From NCBI GenBank assembly GCA_016711205.1, contig JADJTM010000001.1, positions 806,001-870,000 on the forward strand: a DNA stretch of 64,000 bases, in the 5' to 3' direction. The position numbers were made by a program, and so were the translations under genes. The stretch comes from Micropruina sp. (GTDB lineage Bacteria > Actinomycetota > Actinomycetes > Propionibacteriales > Propionibacteriaceae). Below, in pieces: positions 16,087 through 25,029 of this stretch. The notes under the pieces were generated by a model. It saw only the letters and a program-made list of their open reading frames with translations, made no database searches and was not told where the DNA came from. Positions within the stretch are counted from its first letter, which is position 1, and each line of letters begins with the position of its first letter.

Positions 16087-17328
16087 ATGACTGCCCAGCC
16101 GCACGAGGTCGGGGGCGGCGAGCAGGGCACCGCTGACGGCACCACCCCGGCAGCGGTGCCGCCGCTTTCGCAACCCACGCCGCAACCCACGCCCAGCCGT
16201 CCGCGTGGCTGGCTGCATCGCATCCGCCGGGCCACCCAGCCCACGCCGACCGACCTCGACCCGGACGCCCTGCACGCCGGTCCGCGCACCGACATCAGCA
16301 TGGCCCGGCGCAGCCCGTTCGCCGTCGGCTTCTTCATCACGCTGGGTGCGTTGACGGCGTTCGGACTGGTGTTCGGGCTGTACCGGATCGCGTCGGTGGT
16401 GCTGCTGGTGATGCTCGCGCTCTACCTGGCGCTGGGCCTCAACCCCCTGGTCGACAAGGTGGCCTCGCGTGGCTTGCGCCGCGGTGCCGCGGTACTGCTG
16501 GTGGCCCTCGGAGCGTTGGCGGTGCTGGCGCTGGCCTTCTGGGCGGTGCTGCCGGTGGCGTACGAACAGATCAACCGGTTGTTGCTGAACGCCCCGTCGC
16601 TGCTGCAGGAGTTGCGGGCCAATCCGCAGATCGCCGAACTCGACACCCGCTACGACGTGATCAACCGGGTCAGCACGTTCCTGACCTCCGGTGAGTTGCT
16701 CAGCACCCTGTTCGGCGGGCTGTGGGGCGCGAGCCAGGCGGTGGCGGGCCTGGTGTTCAGCACCATGATCACGATCACCCTGATGCTCTACATCCTGGCC
16801 TCGATGCCCGCGTTCAAGGACGCGATCTTCGAGCTCGCGCCGGCTTCGCGGCGTGCGCGGGTGCGCTATCTGGCCAACGAGATGTTCACCCGGATCGGCG
16901 GGTACGTGACCGGCCTGTTCATCATCATCACGTGTGCCGCCACCGTGGCGTTCCTGTTTCTCAGCGTGGTCGGGCTCGGCCAGTACGCACTGGCGCTCGC
17001 GGTCGTGGTCGCCTTGTGCGCGATCATTCCGCTGATCGGTTCGACCCTGTCGATGATCATCGTGTCGATCGTGGCGTTCACGTTCTCGGCCACGCAGGGC
17101 CTGATCACGCTGGCGTTCCTGCTCACCTATCAGCAGATCGACAACTACTTCATTCAGCCGCGGGTGTTCCAGCGCTCGGTCAGCGTGCCCGGCCCGCTGG
17201 TGATTCTCGCGGCCGTCTGCGGTGGCCTGCTGTACGGACTGCTCGGCGCGCTGCTGGCCATCCCTTCCATGGCGGCATTGATGCTGCTGTACCGCGAGGT
17301 GCTGATTCCGGCGCTCGATCGGCGCTGA
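16087..17328 (+). CDS. AI-2E family (UPF0118/PerM) transporter
   Basis: A 413-residue integral membrane protein. A Pro/Gln-rich cytosolic N-terminus of about 75 residues is followed by the family's helices, including VVLLVMLALYLALGLNPLVD and, near the C-terminus, AFLLTYQQIDNYFIQPRVFQ, the most conserved block of the family. It ends with GGLLYGLLGALLAIPSMAAL. Members export autoinducer-2 or act as ion antiporters; the substrate is not predictable here. It is probably co-transcribed with the DivIVA-like gene. Confidence 0.88.
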   Translation: MTAQPHEVGGGEQGTADGTTPAAVPPLSQPTPQPTPSRPRGWLHRIRRATQPTPTDLDPDALHAGPRTDISMARRSPFAVGFFITLGALTAFGLVFGLYRIASVVLLVMLALYLALGLNPLVDKVASRGLRRGAAVLLVALGALAVLALAFWAVLPVAYEQINRLLLNAPSLLQELRANPQIAELDTRYDVINRVSTFLTSGELLSTLFGGLWGASQAVAGLVFSTMITITLMLYILASMPAFKDAIFELAPASRRARVRYLANEMFTRIGGYVTGLFIIITCAATVAFLFLSVVGLGQYALALAVVVALCAIIPLIGSTLSMIIVSIVAFTFSATQGLITLAFLLTYQQIDNYFIQPRVFQRSVSVPGPLVILAAVCGGLLYGLLGALLAIPSMAALMLLYREVLIPALDRR

Positions 17329-17338
17329 GCTCGGGTAC

Positions 17339-18022
17339 TCAGAACAGGCGGTCCTCGGCGTCGTCGAGACCGCGCAGCACGTCGTAGTCCACGCTCAGGC
17401 AGGCGATTCCGCGGATGCCCGCCAGCGTCCTGGCCTGCGGCTTGATCAGCTGGGCGGCGAACACCCCCGTCACCGGAGCCAGCAGGGGGTCGGCGTTCAT
17501 CAGGGCCAGGTAGCGGGTCAGCTGCTCGACGCCGTCGATCTCGCCGCGACGCTTCACCTCGACGGCCACGTAGCCGCCGCGCGCGTCGCGAAAGAGCAGG
17601 TCGACCGGACCGATCGGCGTCGGATGCTCGCGCCGCACCAGCGTCCAACCTTCGCCGAAGGTCTCCGGATGCTCGGCCAGCAGCACCTGCAGATGGGCCT
17701 CCACGCCGTCCTTGACCAGACCCGGGTCGACACCCAGTTCGTGCTGCGAATCGTGCAGCACCTCGGCGATCGAGATCACCAGCGTGTCGGCGTCCCGGTT
17801 GCGCAACTCCCAGATTTCGGTGAAGCCGGACCCGCTCTCGGCGGCGGCCACGGTGAGGGTGCACGGCGGGTTCATCCAGTTCAGTGGCTTGTAGGCGCGG
17901 TCGTCGGCGTGGATCGACACCGAGCCGTCCGCCTTGGCCAGAATCAACCGGGTGGCCAGCGGCAGGTGCGCGCTGAGCCGTCCGGCGTAGTCGACCTGGC
18001 AGCGGGCAACGATCAGACGCAC
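17339..18022 (-). CDS. nucS: Mismatch-specific endonuclease NucS/EndoMS
   Basis: NucS replaces MutSL in actinobacteria: it makes double-strand cuts at mismatches and keeps mutation rates low. The 227-residue protein has the N-terminal DNA-binding domain (MRLIVARCQVDYAGRLSAHL, ILAKADGSVSIHADDRAYKP, LNWMNPP) and the PD-(D/E)xK nuclease core DLLFRDARGGYVAVEVKRRG with Asp141, Glu155 and Lys157, plus EQLTRYLALMN. It ends in DDAEDRLF, which looks like the C-terminal sliding-clamp-binding motif of actinobacterial NucS. It starts at GTG 18022 and converges on the transporter gene with a 10-bp gap. Confidence 0.95.
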   Translation of the reverse strand: MRLIVARCQVDYAGRLSAHLPLATRLILAKADGSVSIHADDRAYKPLNWMNPPCTLTVAAAESGSGFTEIWELRNRDADTLVISIAEVLHDSQHELGVDPGLVKDGVEAHLQVLLAEHPETFGEGWTLVRREHPTPIGPVDLLFRDARGGYVAVEVKRRGEIDGVEQLTRYLALMNADPLLAPVTGVFAAQLIKPQARTLAGIRGIACLSVDYDVLRGLDDAEDRLF

Positions 18023-18112
18023 CGGGCCACCGTACCCAATCCCCGCGTCGCGCGCCGCCCACGCCCACCCTCGTCAACGCACTCGTGCTGCCACGCCCAG
18101 TAGGCTCGGCGC

Positions 18113-18382
18113 ATGCCCAAACGACCCAGCAAACACCTGCGCCCGCCGCGGCCGCTGTCGTCGCACGCCGGCGCGGTGACCAAGTCGGACGGGCGTTGGA
18201 TGACCCAGACCATGCCGGGTCAGGCCGCCGTCAAGGACTACCGCTGCCCCGGCTGCGAGCACCTGGTCACCCAAGGCACCCCGCATGTGGTGGTCTGGCC
18301 CGTGGAGCCGTCGCTGGGCTCGCAGCGGGCGGTGGAGGAGCGCCGGCATTGGCACACGTCGTGCTGGGCCCGGAGGCGTTGA
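18113..18382 (+). CDS. Small conserved Cys/His protein (putative zinc-binding)
   Basis: An 89-residue basic protein with YRCPGCEHLVTQGTPHVVVW and HWHTSCWARRR near the C-terminus. The CxxC...H...HxxC arrangement suggests a zinc knuckle. Similar short proteins are conserved in actinobacteria, sometimes mislabelled ATP/GTP-binding. The function is unknown. Its TGA overlaps the ATG of the hydrolase gene (TGATG), so the two are probably one transcript, divergent from nucS. Confidence 0.72.
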   Translation: MPKRPSKHLRPPRPLSSHAGAVTKSDGRWMTQTMPGQAAVKDYRCPGCEHLVTQGTPHVVVWPVEPSLGSQRAVEERRHWHTSCWARRR

Positions 18383-19176
18383 TGGCACTGTTCACCCAAC
18401 TGATGGGGTCGGGACGGCCCGACCTGGTGTTTCTGCACGGCCTGTTCGGACGGGGCAAGAACTGGGCCGGCATCGCGCGGTCACTGGCCGAAGACGAGCA
18501 CACCAGCGTGCTGTTCGACCTGCCCGACCACGGCCGCTCGCACTGGACGCCGACCTTCGACTACGTGCAGCTGGCCGACGAGGTGGCGGACGAACTGAAC
18601 CTGCATCTGGGCAGCGCCGCCTCGGTGAACCTGGTCGGGCACTCGATGGGCGGCAAGGTGGCGATGCTGATCGCGTTGCGGCACCCGCAGCTCGTCCGGC
18701 GACTCGTGGTGGTCGACATCGCCCCCGACGTCTCCGACCAGGTCCGCTCGTCCGTGCCCCTGGTGAAGGCGATGCGCGAACTCGACCTCGAACACCTGAC
18801 CAACCGCGTCGAGGCCGATCAGGCCCTGGCCCGCGACGTGGACGACCCCGCGGTGCGGCAGTTCCTGTTGCAGAACCTCAAGCTCGATCGCACGCCCGGG
18901 CTTCGTTAACGGTGGCGCTGGGAGGTCAACCTCGACCTGCTCGGCGATCACCTGGACGAGGTGGCCGCCTGGCCGCACGTCACGGGCAGCTACCCGGGGC
19001 CGGTCCTGTGGGTGGCCGGCGAGGAGTCGCCCTACATCCGTTCCGAACATGAACCCCGCATGCTGCAGCTCTTTCCCAGCACCCGGCTGGTCACCCTGGC
19101 CGGCGCGGGCCACTGGGTGCACGCCGACGCCCCCGAAGAGCTCACCGCGCTGTTGAGGGACTTTCTCGACGCCTGA
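18382..19176 (+). pseudogene. Alpha/beta hydrolase (YbfF-like), interrupted by an in-frame TAA
   Basis: The frame from ATG 18382 encodes an alpha/beta hydrolase: oxyanion strand LVFLHGLFGRGKNW, DLPDHGRS, and nucleophile elbow VGHSMGGKVAML. At 18907-18909 it meets TAA (cgt taa cgg tgg). The same frame then continues without interruption as RWRWEVNLDLLGDHL, PGPVLWVAGEES, and TLAGAGHWVHADAPEEL to the TGA at 19174-19176. The catalytic His (GHW) lies beyond the stop, so the 175-residue truncated product should be inactive. Substitution, a small insertion, or a sequencing error could all explain it. The two halves are in the same frame, so this is a nonsense lesion rather than a frameshift. Confidence 0.82.
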
Positions 19177-19459
19177 TCCGCTGGACCAGCGTGCCGCTCG
19201 AAACACGCTCGCCGAACTATGTGGGGCTCGCGTACTTCCGAAGTTGTCAACCTGGTGTGGACAGTTCGCGAGTGTTGATGCCGGTGGGTCCGACGGTGGG
19301 GGCTCGGGGTGCTTGTCGGAAGCGGTTGGGGTGTGCGGCGTGGTAGGCGTCGAGTTGTGCTTGCCGTCGGGCTTGGTCGGTGGCGACGGTGCCGTGGTAG
19401 ACGGCAGCCGGGGTGTATGAACCGCCCCGGCATGTCCGGAGACTCGCTGGTTTGACTCC

Positions 19460-20389
19460 TCAGCTTGCTGCTGAGGGTTGTTGTTGAGCGTAGTGGACTT
19501 GTTCGAGGACGGCGGGTGGCATGTCTCCGCAGTACTCGTTGAGGCGCCGGTGGTTGTACCAGTCGACCCATTTCGCGGTGGCGATCTCGACGGCGTTGAC
19601 GTCTCTCCAGGGCCCTTGCCGGCGGATGACTTCGGTCTTGTACAGGCCGTTGATGCTCTCGGCGAGCGCGTTGTCATACGACGATCCGACCGCGCCGACG
19701 GAGGGCTTGATGCCGGCTTCGGCTAGCCGCTCGCTGTAGGCCACGGACAGGTATTGGGCGCCGCGGTCGTTGTGGGCCACGAGCTGGTCGAACTGGTCCC
19801 AGCCGTCCTGTTCCCGGGTCCAGATCGCCTGCTCGACCGCGTCCAGGACCAGTTCGGCGGTCATGGTGGTGGCGGCCCGCCAGCCCAGGATCCGGCGGGC
19901 GTAGGCGTCAATCACGAAAGCGACGAACACCCAGCCGGCCCACGTCGAGACGTAGGTGAAGTCGGCCACCCACAACCGGTTCGGCGCCAACGGCTCGAAG
20001 TTCCGCCTCACCAGATCGTCCGGCCTGGGCCCTGCCCCGGCGATCGTGGTGCGTTTCACCTTGCCACGCACAGCTCCGGCCAGCCCGTCAGCCCGCATCA
20101 GCCGCTCAATGGTGCAGCGGGCCACCGGGATACCTTCCGGTTGAGTGTCAGCCACACCTGCGGGGTCCGTACACACCAAGTTCTCTTGGTGGACCCGGCG
20201 GATGTGCTCGAGCAGCACCTGGTCACGCTCGTCGCGTTTGGAGGGCAGCTTGTCCTTCCACTCGTAGTAGGTCGACGGGGCGATCTTCACACCATGCTCG
20301 GTCAGCACGGCACAGATCGGCTCCACACCCCATCGCAGCCCGTCGGCGGGCTGATCGTCGGCGTGCTCGCGGATGAAGTCCACGATCAC
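19460..20389 (-). CDS. IS3-family transposase orfB
   Basis: A 309-residue transposase B subunit. An HTH_21-like N-terminal part (CAVLTEHGVKIAPSTYYEWK) precedes the DDE integrase core: RLWVADFTYVSTWAGWVFVA (first Asp), LVAHNDRGAQYLSVAYSERL (second Asp) and SYDNALAESINGLYKTEVI (Glu), then WVDWYNHRRLNEYCGDMPP. The catalytic triad and length look intact. The GTG start overlaps the orfA stop (GTGA). In IS3 elements the active enzyme is normally an OrfAB fusion made by frameshifting. Because orfA has a separate lesion, this copy may be unable to move by itself. Confidence 0.9.
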   Translation of the reverse strand: MIVDFIREHADDQPADGLRWGVEPICAVLTEHGVKIAPSTYYEWKDKLPSKRDERDQVLLEHIRRVHQENLVCTDPAGVADTQPEGIPVARCTIERLMRADGLAGAVRGKVKRTTIAGAGPRPDDLVRRNFEPLAPNRLWVADFTYVSTWAGWVFVAFVIDAYARRILGWRAATTMTAELVLDAVEQAIWTREQDGWDQFDQLVAHNDRGAQYLSVAYSERLAEAGIKPSVGAVGSSYDNALAESINGLYKTEVIRRQGPWRDVNAVEIATAKWVDWYNHRRLNEYCGDMPPAVLEQVHYAQQQPSAAS

Positions 20390-20710
20390 TGCCCGGGCCG
20401 GTCGAGCTCGGCCGCGAAGAAAGCCGAAGCCGCCTTCAAGATCGCGTTCGCCCGCTTCAACTCCGCGTTCTCCCGCTTGAGGCGTTTGATCTCGGCCGAC
20501 TCCTCCGACGTGATTCCGGGCCGCTGACCATCATCAACCTCGCCCTGGCGGACCCACTTACGCAGCGTCTCCTGGCCGACCCCGAGCAACTCCGGCCACC
20601 TTGCCCATCGCCGCCCAGTCCGTGTCGTGATCCGGCCGGACCTCGCCATACATCCGGACCGCCCGCTCCTTCAGCTCAGCCGGATACCTCTTCGATGTGT
20701 TCCCTGACAT
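20386..20710 (-). pseudogene. IS3-family orfA, one-base insertion
   Basis: The start (ATG 20710) gives MSGNTSKRYPAELKERAVRM and on to DWAAMGKVA. It then leaves the frame. The second half, ELLGVGQETLRKWVRQGEVD to LKRENAELKRANAILKAASA, is in the next frame. The junction near 20597 reads GTGGCCGGAGTTGCTC; removing one G gives GTG GCC GAG TTG CTC, the expected KVAELLGVG. OrfA binds the IS ends through its helix-turn-helix and leucine zipper. Confidence 0.82.
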
Positions 20711-21892
20711 GACTCCAACCTTCCCAAGGTTCGGAGCCTCCGGACACACCGGGGCGGTTCAGTAGTAGCCGATGCCGGAGTGTCTGTGGTGGTTGGCGTA
20801 TCGATCGAGGAAAGCTTGTGTCCAGGCGCGGGCGTGGTCGATGTCATCGGACCGGGGTGGGTGGTCGATGTCGTATTTGATGGTTTTGAACATGGATTCG
20901 GAAAACGGGTTGTCGTTGCTGACGCGCGGACGGGAGAACGATCCGGTGACGTGGTGGTCGTTGAAGACGCCGGCCAGGTCGGCTGAGCGCATCGCGGAGC
21001 CGTTATCGGCATGGACGACATCCACGTGGCCGTGTTGCTGGAACGCGCGCCGGAAGAGCCTTTTGGCGGCGTGGCTGGTGGTAGTGGGTTCGATCAGCCA
21101 GCCGGTCGGGAAGCGAGAGTAGACGTCGAGGATCAGCATCAACTGGTAACACTCGAGGCCTTCTGGGCCGCCGCACAACTCGGTCGCGTCCCAGGACCAC
21201 AGTTGGTTCGGTCGGAACGCCTGCGCGGTCGGAGCGGGCCGTTTCCGGCGTGATCCGCTGCCTTGGCTCCGTTGCCGGCGGCGATCCCCGACCAGGTTCT
21301 CGGATCGGGCGATCCGGTAGAACGTGGCTTGCGAACAGCTCACCTGCCCGGCATCGAAACTGCGCCAATAGGTTTGCACGACCGACAGCTCGGCGTATTC
21401 ATCCGCCACCAGCGACTCGATCACTTGGGCCCGCTCGGCCTCGGCCAGGGCCGCCGGCTGGTGCCGGTCACGATGCGGCACCGGCTCCGGCACCCGCCGA
21501 TCGTGACAATAACCCCTGGTCAACCGATAGAAAGAGGCGCGTGGCAGGCCAGTGACACGACAGGCTCGGCTAATCGTCCAGCCCGCCGTCGTTGACAGCG
21601 CTGAGACCGCGTCGGTCAGGACAACTTGAGCCGCTTCAGCCATGACGCGTACTCGGTCGCGGACATCAACGCCGGCGGGATCTGCGAATCGGGTTCGGAG
21701 CTCGTCGTGATCCCCTCCAAGAGCTCGAACGCTTTTCCCAGGATCTCGGTTGCCGCTTCGGCCTGAGCGGTCTTGCGCCGCAGCGTTTCATTCTCGGCCC
21801 GCAATCGAGCCAACTCGGCACGCATCTGACCCACATCCGAGCGGCTCGCCACCCTGGAGATGACCCTTGATGCCGGACAGGTGGTTGTTTGG

Positions 21893-22772
21893 TCAGGCGG
21901 CCGGGTTGGTCGCCTGGGTGGCCAGCTGGTGTTCGTACTGTAGTGGGCTGATGTAGCCGATGCTGGGGGGTCGCCGGCGGGCGCGCTACCAGGCGTCGAT
22001 CCAGGTGTAGGCGCCGCGGCGGGCATCGCTGATGGTGGCGAACACGTGGCGGTGGTAGTACTCGTTTTTGAACGTTGACCAGAACGATTCGGCGGCTGCG
22101 TTGTCCCAGCACACCCCGGTGCGGCCCATCGAGCGGAGCAGGTCGAGTTCGCCGGCCAGCTTGGCGATTTGTTTGCTGGTGTATTGGCAGCCTCGGTCGG
22201 CGTGGAAGATGACCTTGCCGGGCAGGTGGCCTCGCAGGGCGACCGCTTGCGCAGGGCGTCTTCGACGAGGTCGGCGCGGAGGTGGTCGGCGACGGTACGG
22301 CCCAACACTCGTCGGTGTGCCCGCTCGGACGGTGCACAGATATGCCAGCCCTGGCCGGTGGCCAGATAGGTGATGTCGGAGAACCAGGCGAGATCGCGTC
22401 GGCCTTGGTCGAAGACACGTTTGACCAGGTCGGGTGCCGGGTCCGGGTTCGGGCCGGGCACGGTGGTGGCGGATGCCAGGTGCGTGGGCTGATCCCGGCT
22501 ATCTCGGCTTGCCGCATGCATTTCGCGACCGTTTTGACTGACACCGTCTCGCCAGCCTCACGCAGGTCGTGCAGGATCCTGGGTGCCCCGTAGGTGCCAT
22601 CAGAGGCCTTGTGGAACTCGACGATCCTGCCGGTCAACTCTTGGCGACGCTGCTCCGCCAGCGACGGCCCGGCAGTCCGCCGTGCGACCCATTCGTAGTA
22701 GCGGCGCCGGTCCACCTTCAGTAGCCGGCACATCCGGCTGATCGTGTAGTTCGCCTTCTCCGCATCGATCAC
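21893..22772 (-). pseudogene. IS3-family orfB, multiply broken
   Basis: Pieces of one transposase lie in three frames. VIDAEKANYTISRMCRLLKV to TVAKCMRQAEIAGISPRTWH is in the first frame. LVKRVFDQGRRDLAWFSDIT to TVADHLRADLVEDALR is in the second, shifted near 22470. VIFHADRGCQYTSKQIAKLA to SFWSTFKNEYYHRHVFATIS is in the third, shifted near 22247 where AACGCG would be expected in place of AAGCGG. Then TGG TAG replaces the usual WY near 21985, before GYISPLQYEHQLATQ and the normal stop at 21893. The DDE residues are present across the pieces, but no functional protein can be made. Confidence 0.82.
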
Positions 22773-23085
22773 CTCGAAGCGCTCCTGCCGGGAGTGTTCT
22801 TCGCTGCGAAGAAGGCTGCGGCTTTCCCAGGAACTCGTTGTCCAGCCGCAACTCGGTGTTCTCCCCGGCAAGCCGTCCAGTTCGCCCGCTCACTGGCATC
22901 CAACGGCGCCTCGGGTGGCGCACCTATCCGTCGCGTTCCTGCTGGACCCAGCGGCCCAACAGTTGCTCACCGACCCTGATCTCGGCGGCGACCGCCGTGA
23001 TCGTCCGGCCGGTGTCGAGCACCAGATGCGCAGCCTCCCGCCGATACTCCGGCGTGTAAGTGTTCCGCTTCTTCGTCGTTCCCAT
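22769..23085 (-). pseudogene. IS3-family orfA, multiply broken
   Basis: The ATG at 23085 has a GAGAGGATG ribosome-binding site and gives MGTTKKRNTYTPEYRREAAH, LVLDTGRTITAVAAEIRVGE and QLLGRWVQQERDG, then TAG. Downstream parts in other frames read RLAGENTELRLDNEFLG and KAAAFFAAKNTP, the rest of an OrfA zipper. The stop (TGA) overlaps the orfB GTG. Confidence 0.78.
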
Positions 23086-23496
23086 TGAGGACATCCTCTC
23101 CGGCGGCCCCCGACAAGGGAACCCGCCAAGACGGTGTCCGGGTTAAGGGGTCAACTCCACCCGCTGCTGAGACTGCTCCAGCTCGCCGTTATCCCGCGCC
23201 CGCACCCACGCATAGACGGTGTTCCGATCCAGTCCGTACTCCCGCAATAGCCGCGTCTTCGCACCCCGCTCAACGCACCCATCCCACGCGCAAGAACTCC
23301 ACCCGAAACTCCAACGAAAAGCGTCGATGCCCCCAGCCGACATCCCCGGCTCCACACTGATCTGACCCACGCCCTGCCCTCCCACTCGCGAACTGTCTCA
23401 CCCCCAGGTTGACAGCGGGGGAGGTCGGCGAGCGGCAAACAGTTAGGCGAGCGACACGCTGGGTGGCGGCGAATCCCCGGCCGATAGGCTGGCGGC

Positions 23497-24192
23497 ATGG
23501 TCCAACTCACCAAGATCTACACGCGCACGGGCGATGCCGGTCAAACGCGCCTTTCGGACATGTCCCTGACCGCCAAGACCGACCTGCGGGTCGAGGCCTA
23601 CGGGCAGGTGGACGAGGCCAACTCCGTGCTGGGTGTGGCAACCGCTCGGGGCGACCTGCCCGAGCAGCTCCAGGACACGCTGCGGTTGATCCAGAACGAG
23701 CTCTTCGACCTGGGCGCCGACCTCTCCACTCCCCTGGCCGACGACCCGCCGTGGGAGCCGCTGCGCATCGTTCAGTCGTGCATCGACCGGCTGGAGGGCT
23801 TCTGCGACGAGCTGTCGGAGCAGGTCGGTCCGCTGAGCTCGTTCATTCTGCCCGGCGGAACGCAGACCGCCGCCCAGCTGCACGTCGCCCGCACCATCGT
23901 CCGGCGTGCCGAGCGCGCCGCCTGGCGGGCGGCACAGGTGCACGGCGTCGGCGTCGACGGTGGGGTCAACCCGCTGGCGATCACCTATCTCAACCGGCTC
24001 TCGGACCTGCTGTTCCTGGCCGCCCGCGCAGCCAACATCGAGCAGGGGGACGTGTTGTGGGTGCCGGGCACCGACCGTGCGCCCAGCGAGCCCAAGGCCT
24101 CCAAGCGGCGTCGCCGGGCCGAACAGGCTAATCGGGCGAGGCCGGAGACAACCGGTACCGCATCCCCGGCGGACCAGCCTCCAGCCAGCTGA
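23497..24192 (+). CDS. Cob(I)alamin adenosyltransferase, PduO type
   Basis: Transfers the adenosyl group of ATP to cob(I)alamin to make coenzyme B12, needed by methylmalonyl-CoA mutase. Signatures are KIYTRTGDAGQTRLSD (ATP-binding N-terminal loop), VEAYGQVDEANSVLG, LQDTLRLIQNELFDLGADLS, and the helix FILPGGTQTAAQLHVARTIV with RRAERAAW, ending LNRLSDLLFLAARAANIEQG. At 231 residues it carries an extra basic Ala/Pro-rich tail of about 40 residues. That tail overlaps the convergent DUF2550 gene by 65 bp. It lies just outside the IS cluster and appears intact. Confidence 0.93.
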   Translation: MVQLTKIYTRTGDAGQTRLSDMSLTAKTDLRVEAYGQVDEANSVLGVATARGDLPEQLQDTLRLIQNELFDLGADLSTPLADDPPWEPLRIVQSCIDRLEGFCDELSEQVGPLSSFILPGGTQTAAQLHVARTIVRRAERAAWRAAQVHGVGVDGGVNPLAITYLNRLSDLLFLAARAANIEQGDVLWVPGTDRAPSEPKASKRRRRAEQANRARPETTGTASPADQPPAS

Positions 24193-24589
24193 GCAGACCC
24201 GTCAGCGACCCCACGGTCATGGCGAGTTCGACGCCGCCGGGTGGCCCGTCCAGGTGAAGGATGCGCTGTTCGTCGTAGAGCAGGTCGGCCTCGACGCGTG
24301 AAGGCACCCGCTGCTCGCCGGCGCGCACCAGGGTGCGGTCGAAACGCTGCTTGGGCCACAGCGAGAGCGAGAAGGCGGGGAACCACTGCAGTTCACGGTC
24401 GCGATAACGAGCGACTCCGAGCACCCACCGGGAGCTCGGAGCCGAGAGGTCACGCCGCAGGCTACACGCGAAGGTGCCGCCGGCACGAGAGAGCCAGCGT
24501 CGTCGCAACCACAGCCACGACACGGCCAGCACGAGCAGCGCGGCAAGAATGATCAGCACCAGTTCGGCGGCGTAGACCACGCTTCCCAC
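24128..24589 (-). CDS. DUF2550 family membrane-anchored protein
   Basis: A 153-residue protein with one N-terminal membrane helix (about 5-28: YAAELVLIILAALLVLAVSW) then a basic globular domain: FACSLRRDLSAPSSRWVLGV, ARYRDRELQWFPAFSLSLWP. This is the DUF2550 protein that follows atpC in many actinobacteria; its function is unknown. The GTG start is 19 bp after the atpC stop, so it is probably the last gene of the atp operon. Confidence 0.85.
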   Translation of the reverse strand: MGSVVYAAELVLIILAALLVLAVSWLWLRRRWLSRAGGTFACSLRRDLSAPSSRWVLGVARYRDRELQWFPAFSLSLWPKQRFDRTLVRAGEQRVPSRVEADLLYDEQRILHLDGPPGGVELAMTVGSLTGLLSWLEAGPPGMRYRLSPASPD

Positions 24590-24608
24590 AGTGCCTCAGT
24601 TCCTGGCT

Positions 24609-25025
24609 TCAGCGGACCTGTTGGGCCCTCTTGGCCGCGACGAGCTGCGCCGTGGCGCGATCGTGGTGCTGGCGCGTCTGTTCGCTGTTGTCGCCTTCGT
24701 TCAGCTTCTTCTCGGCGATCATCAGCTCGCGTTCGGCCTCGTCGATCGAGATCTCGTGCGCCAGCCGTCCGTACTGGCTCAACACCGAAACCCGGTTCTC
24801 GGCGACGGTGATGAAACCACCGTCGAGCGCGATCACCTCGCGCTTGCCTTCGGCGGTGAGCACCTCGGCGGCAGAGGGCACCAGCACGGCCAGGAACGGC
24901 TCGTGGTTGGGCAGAATGCCGATGTCACCCTCGACGGTGCGCAGGATCACCGAGAGCGCCTCGCCCTCCCACACCCGCCGGTCGGCGGCGACCACGTCGA
25001 CGAACAGCACGTCGCCCTCGGCCAT
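24609..25025 (-). CDS. atpC: ATP synthase epsilon subunit
   Basis: Central-stalk subunit that couples c-ring rotation to F1 and can inhibit ATP hydrolysis. The N-terminal beta-sandwich is clear: VLFVDVVAADRRVWEGEALS, TVEGDIGILPNHEPFLAVLV, GGFITVAENRVSVLSQYGRL. The C-terminal helical hairpin (EISIDEAERELMIAEKKLNE to KRAQQVR) is present. It starts 4 bp after the atpD stop. Confidence 0.95.
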   Translation of the reverse strand: MAEGDVLFVDVVAADRRVWEGEALSVILRTVEGDIGILPNHEPFLAVLVPSAAEVLTAEGKREVIALDGGFITVAENRVSVLSQYGRLAHEISIDEAERELMIAEKKLNEGDNSEQTRQHHDRATAQLVAAKRAQQVR

Positions 25026-25029
25026 CGGG

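Larger units (their letters stand above)
19418..20761 (-). mobile_element. IS3-family insertion sequence nested in the outer transposase
   Basis: A 1344-bp element. The ends are TGAACCGCCCCGGcaTGTCC.. at 19418 and, on the other strand, TGAACCGCCCCGGtgTGTCC.. at 20761: 25 of 28 positions match. It is flanked by GTA on both sides (19415-19417 and 20762-20764), a 3-bp target duplication as expected for IS3. It carries orfA (frameshifted) and orfB on the minus strand. Confidence 0.9.
19247..21643 (-). pseudogene. Transposase (rve/DDE) of the outer IS, split by a nested IS
   Basis: From 21643 the frame encodes 294 residues with integrase-core motifs LWSWDATELCGG (Asp), VVHADNGSAMRS (Asp) and NPFSESMFKTIKYD (Glu), ending RHSGIGYY at 20762. 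There it reads into the TGA at the tip of the nested IS. The rest of the gene resumes at 19414 on the other side as TPAAVYHGTVATDQARRQAQ and continues 35 more residues to a TGA at 19247. Removing the nested IS and one copy of GTA restores an uninterrupted 349-codon gene in frame (…GIGYY/TPAAVYHG…). This proves the order of insertion. Confidence 0.88.
21864..23150 (-). mobile_element. Degraded IS3-family element nested in the outer orfA
   Basis: The boundaries are approximate. The left end reads CCCTTGATGCCGGACAGG; the right end on the minus strand reads CCCCTTAACCCGGACACC, giving weak inverted repeats. It carries orfA and orfB remnants with several frameshifts and a nonsense codon, so it is older or more decayed than the IS at 19418. 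No clear target duplication is visible. Confidence 0.7.
21616..23385 (-). pseudogene. orfA of the outer IS, split by a second nested IS
   Basis: The N-terminal part (about 23151-23385) reads CVERGAKTRLLREYGLDRNT and VYAWVRARDNGELEQSQQRV, a helix-turn-helix, and stops where the nested element begins. The C-terminal part (21616 to about 21863) reads RVASRSDVGQMRAELARLRA then ENETLRRKTAQAEAATEILG, the OrfA leucine zipper, and ends overlapping the outer orfB start. The region before CVERG (FRWSFGWSSCAW) looks out of frame (compare SLEFRVEFL in the adjacent frame), so a further indel is likely. Confidence 0.7.
19245..23414. mobile_element. IS3-like element carrying two nested insertion sequences
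   Basis: The left end reads TGTCAACCTGGTGTG then GACAGTTCGCGAGTG. The right end, on the minus strand, reads TGTCAACCTGGGGGTGAGAC then AGTTCGCGAGTG. These are imperfect terminal inverted repeats of about 30 bp. Inside are the two transposase genes of the parent element (minus strand), one interrupted by an IS at 19418-20761 and the other by an IS at about 21864-23150. With both removed, the parent is about 1.5 kb, a normal IS3 size. I see no target-site duplication at its outer ends, which points to an old insertion or later rearrangement. Confidence 0.82.
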
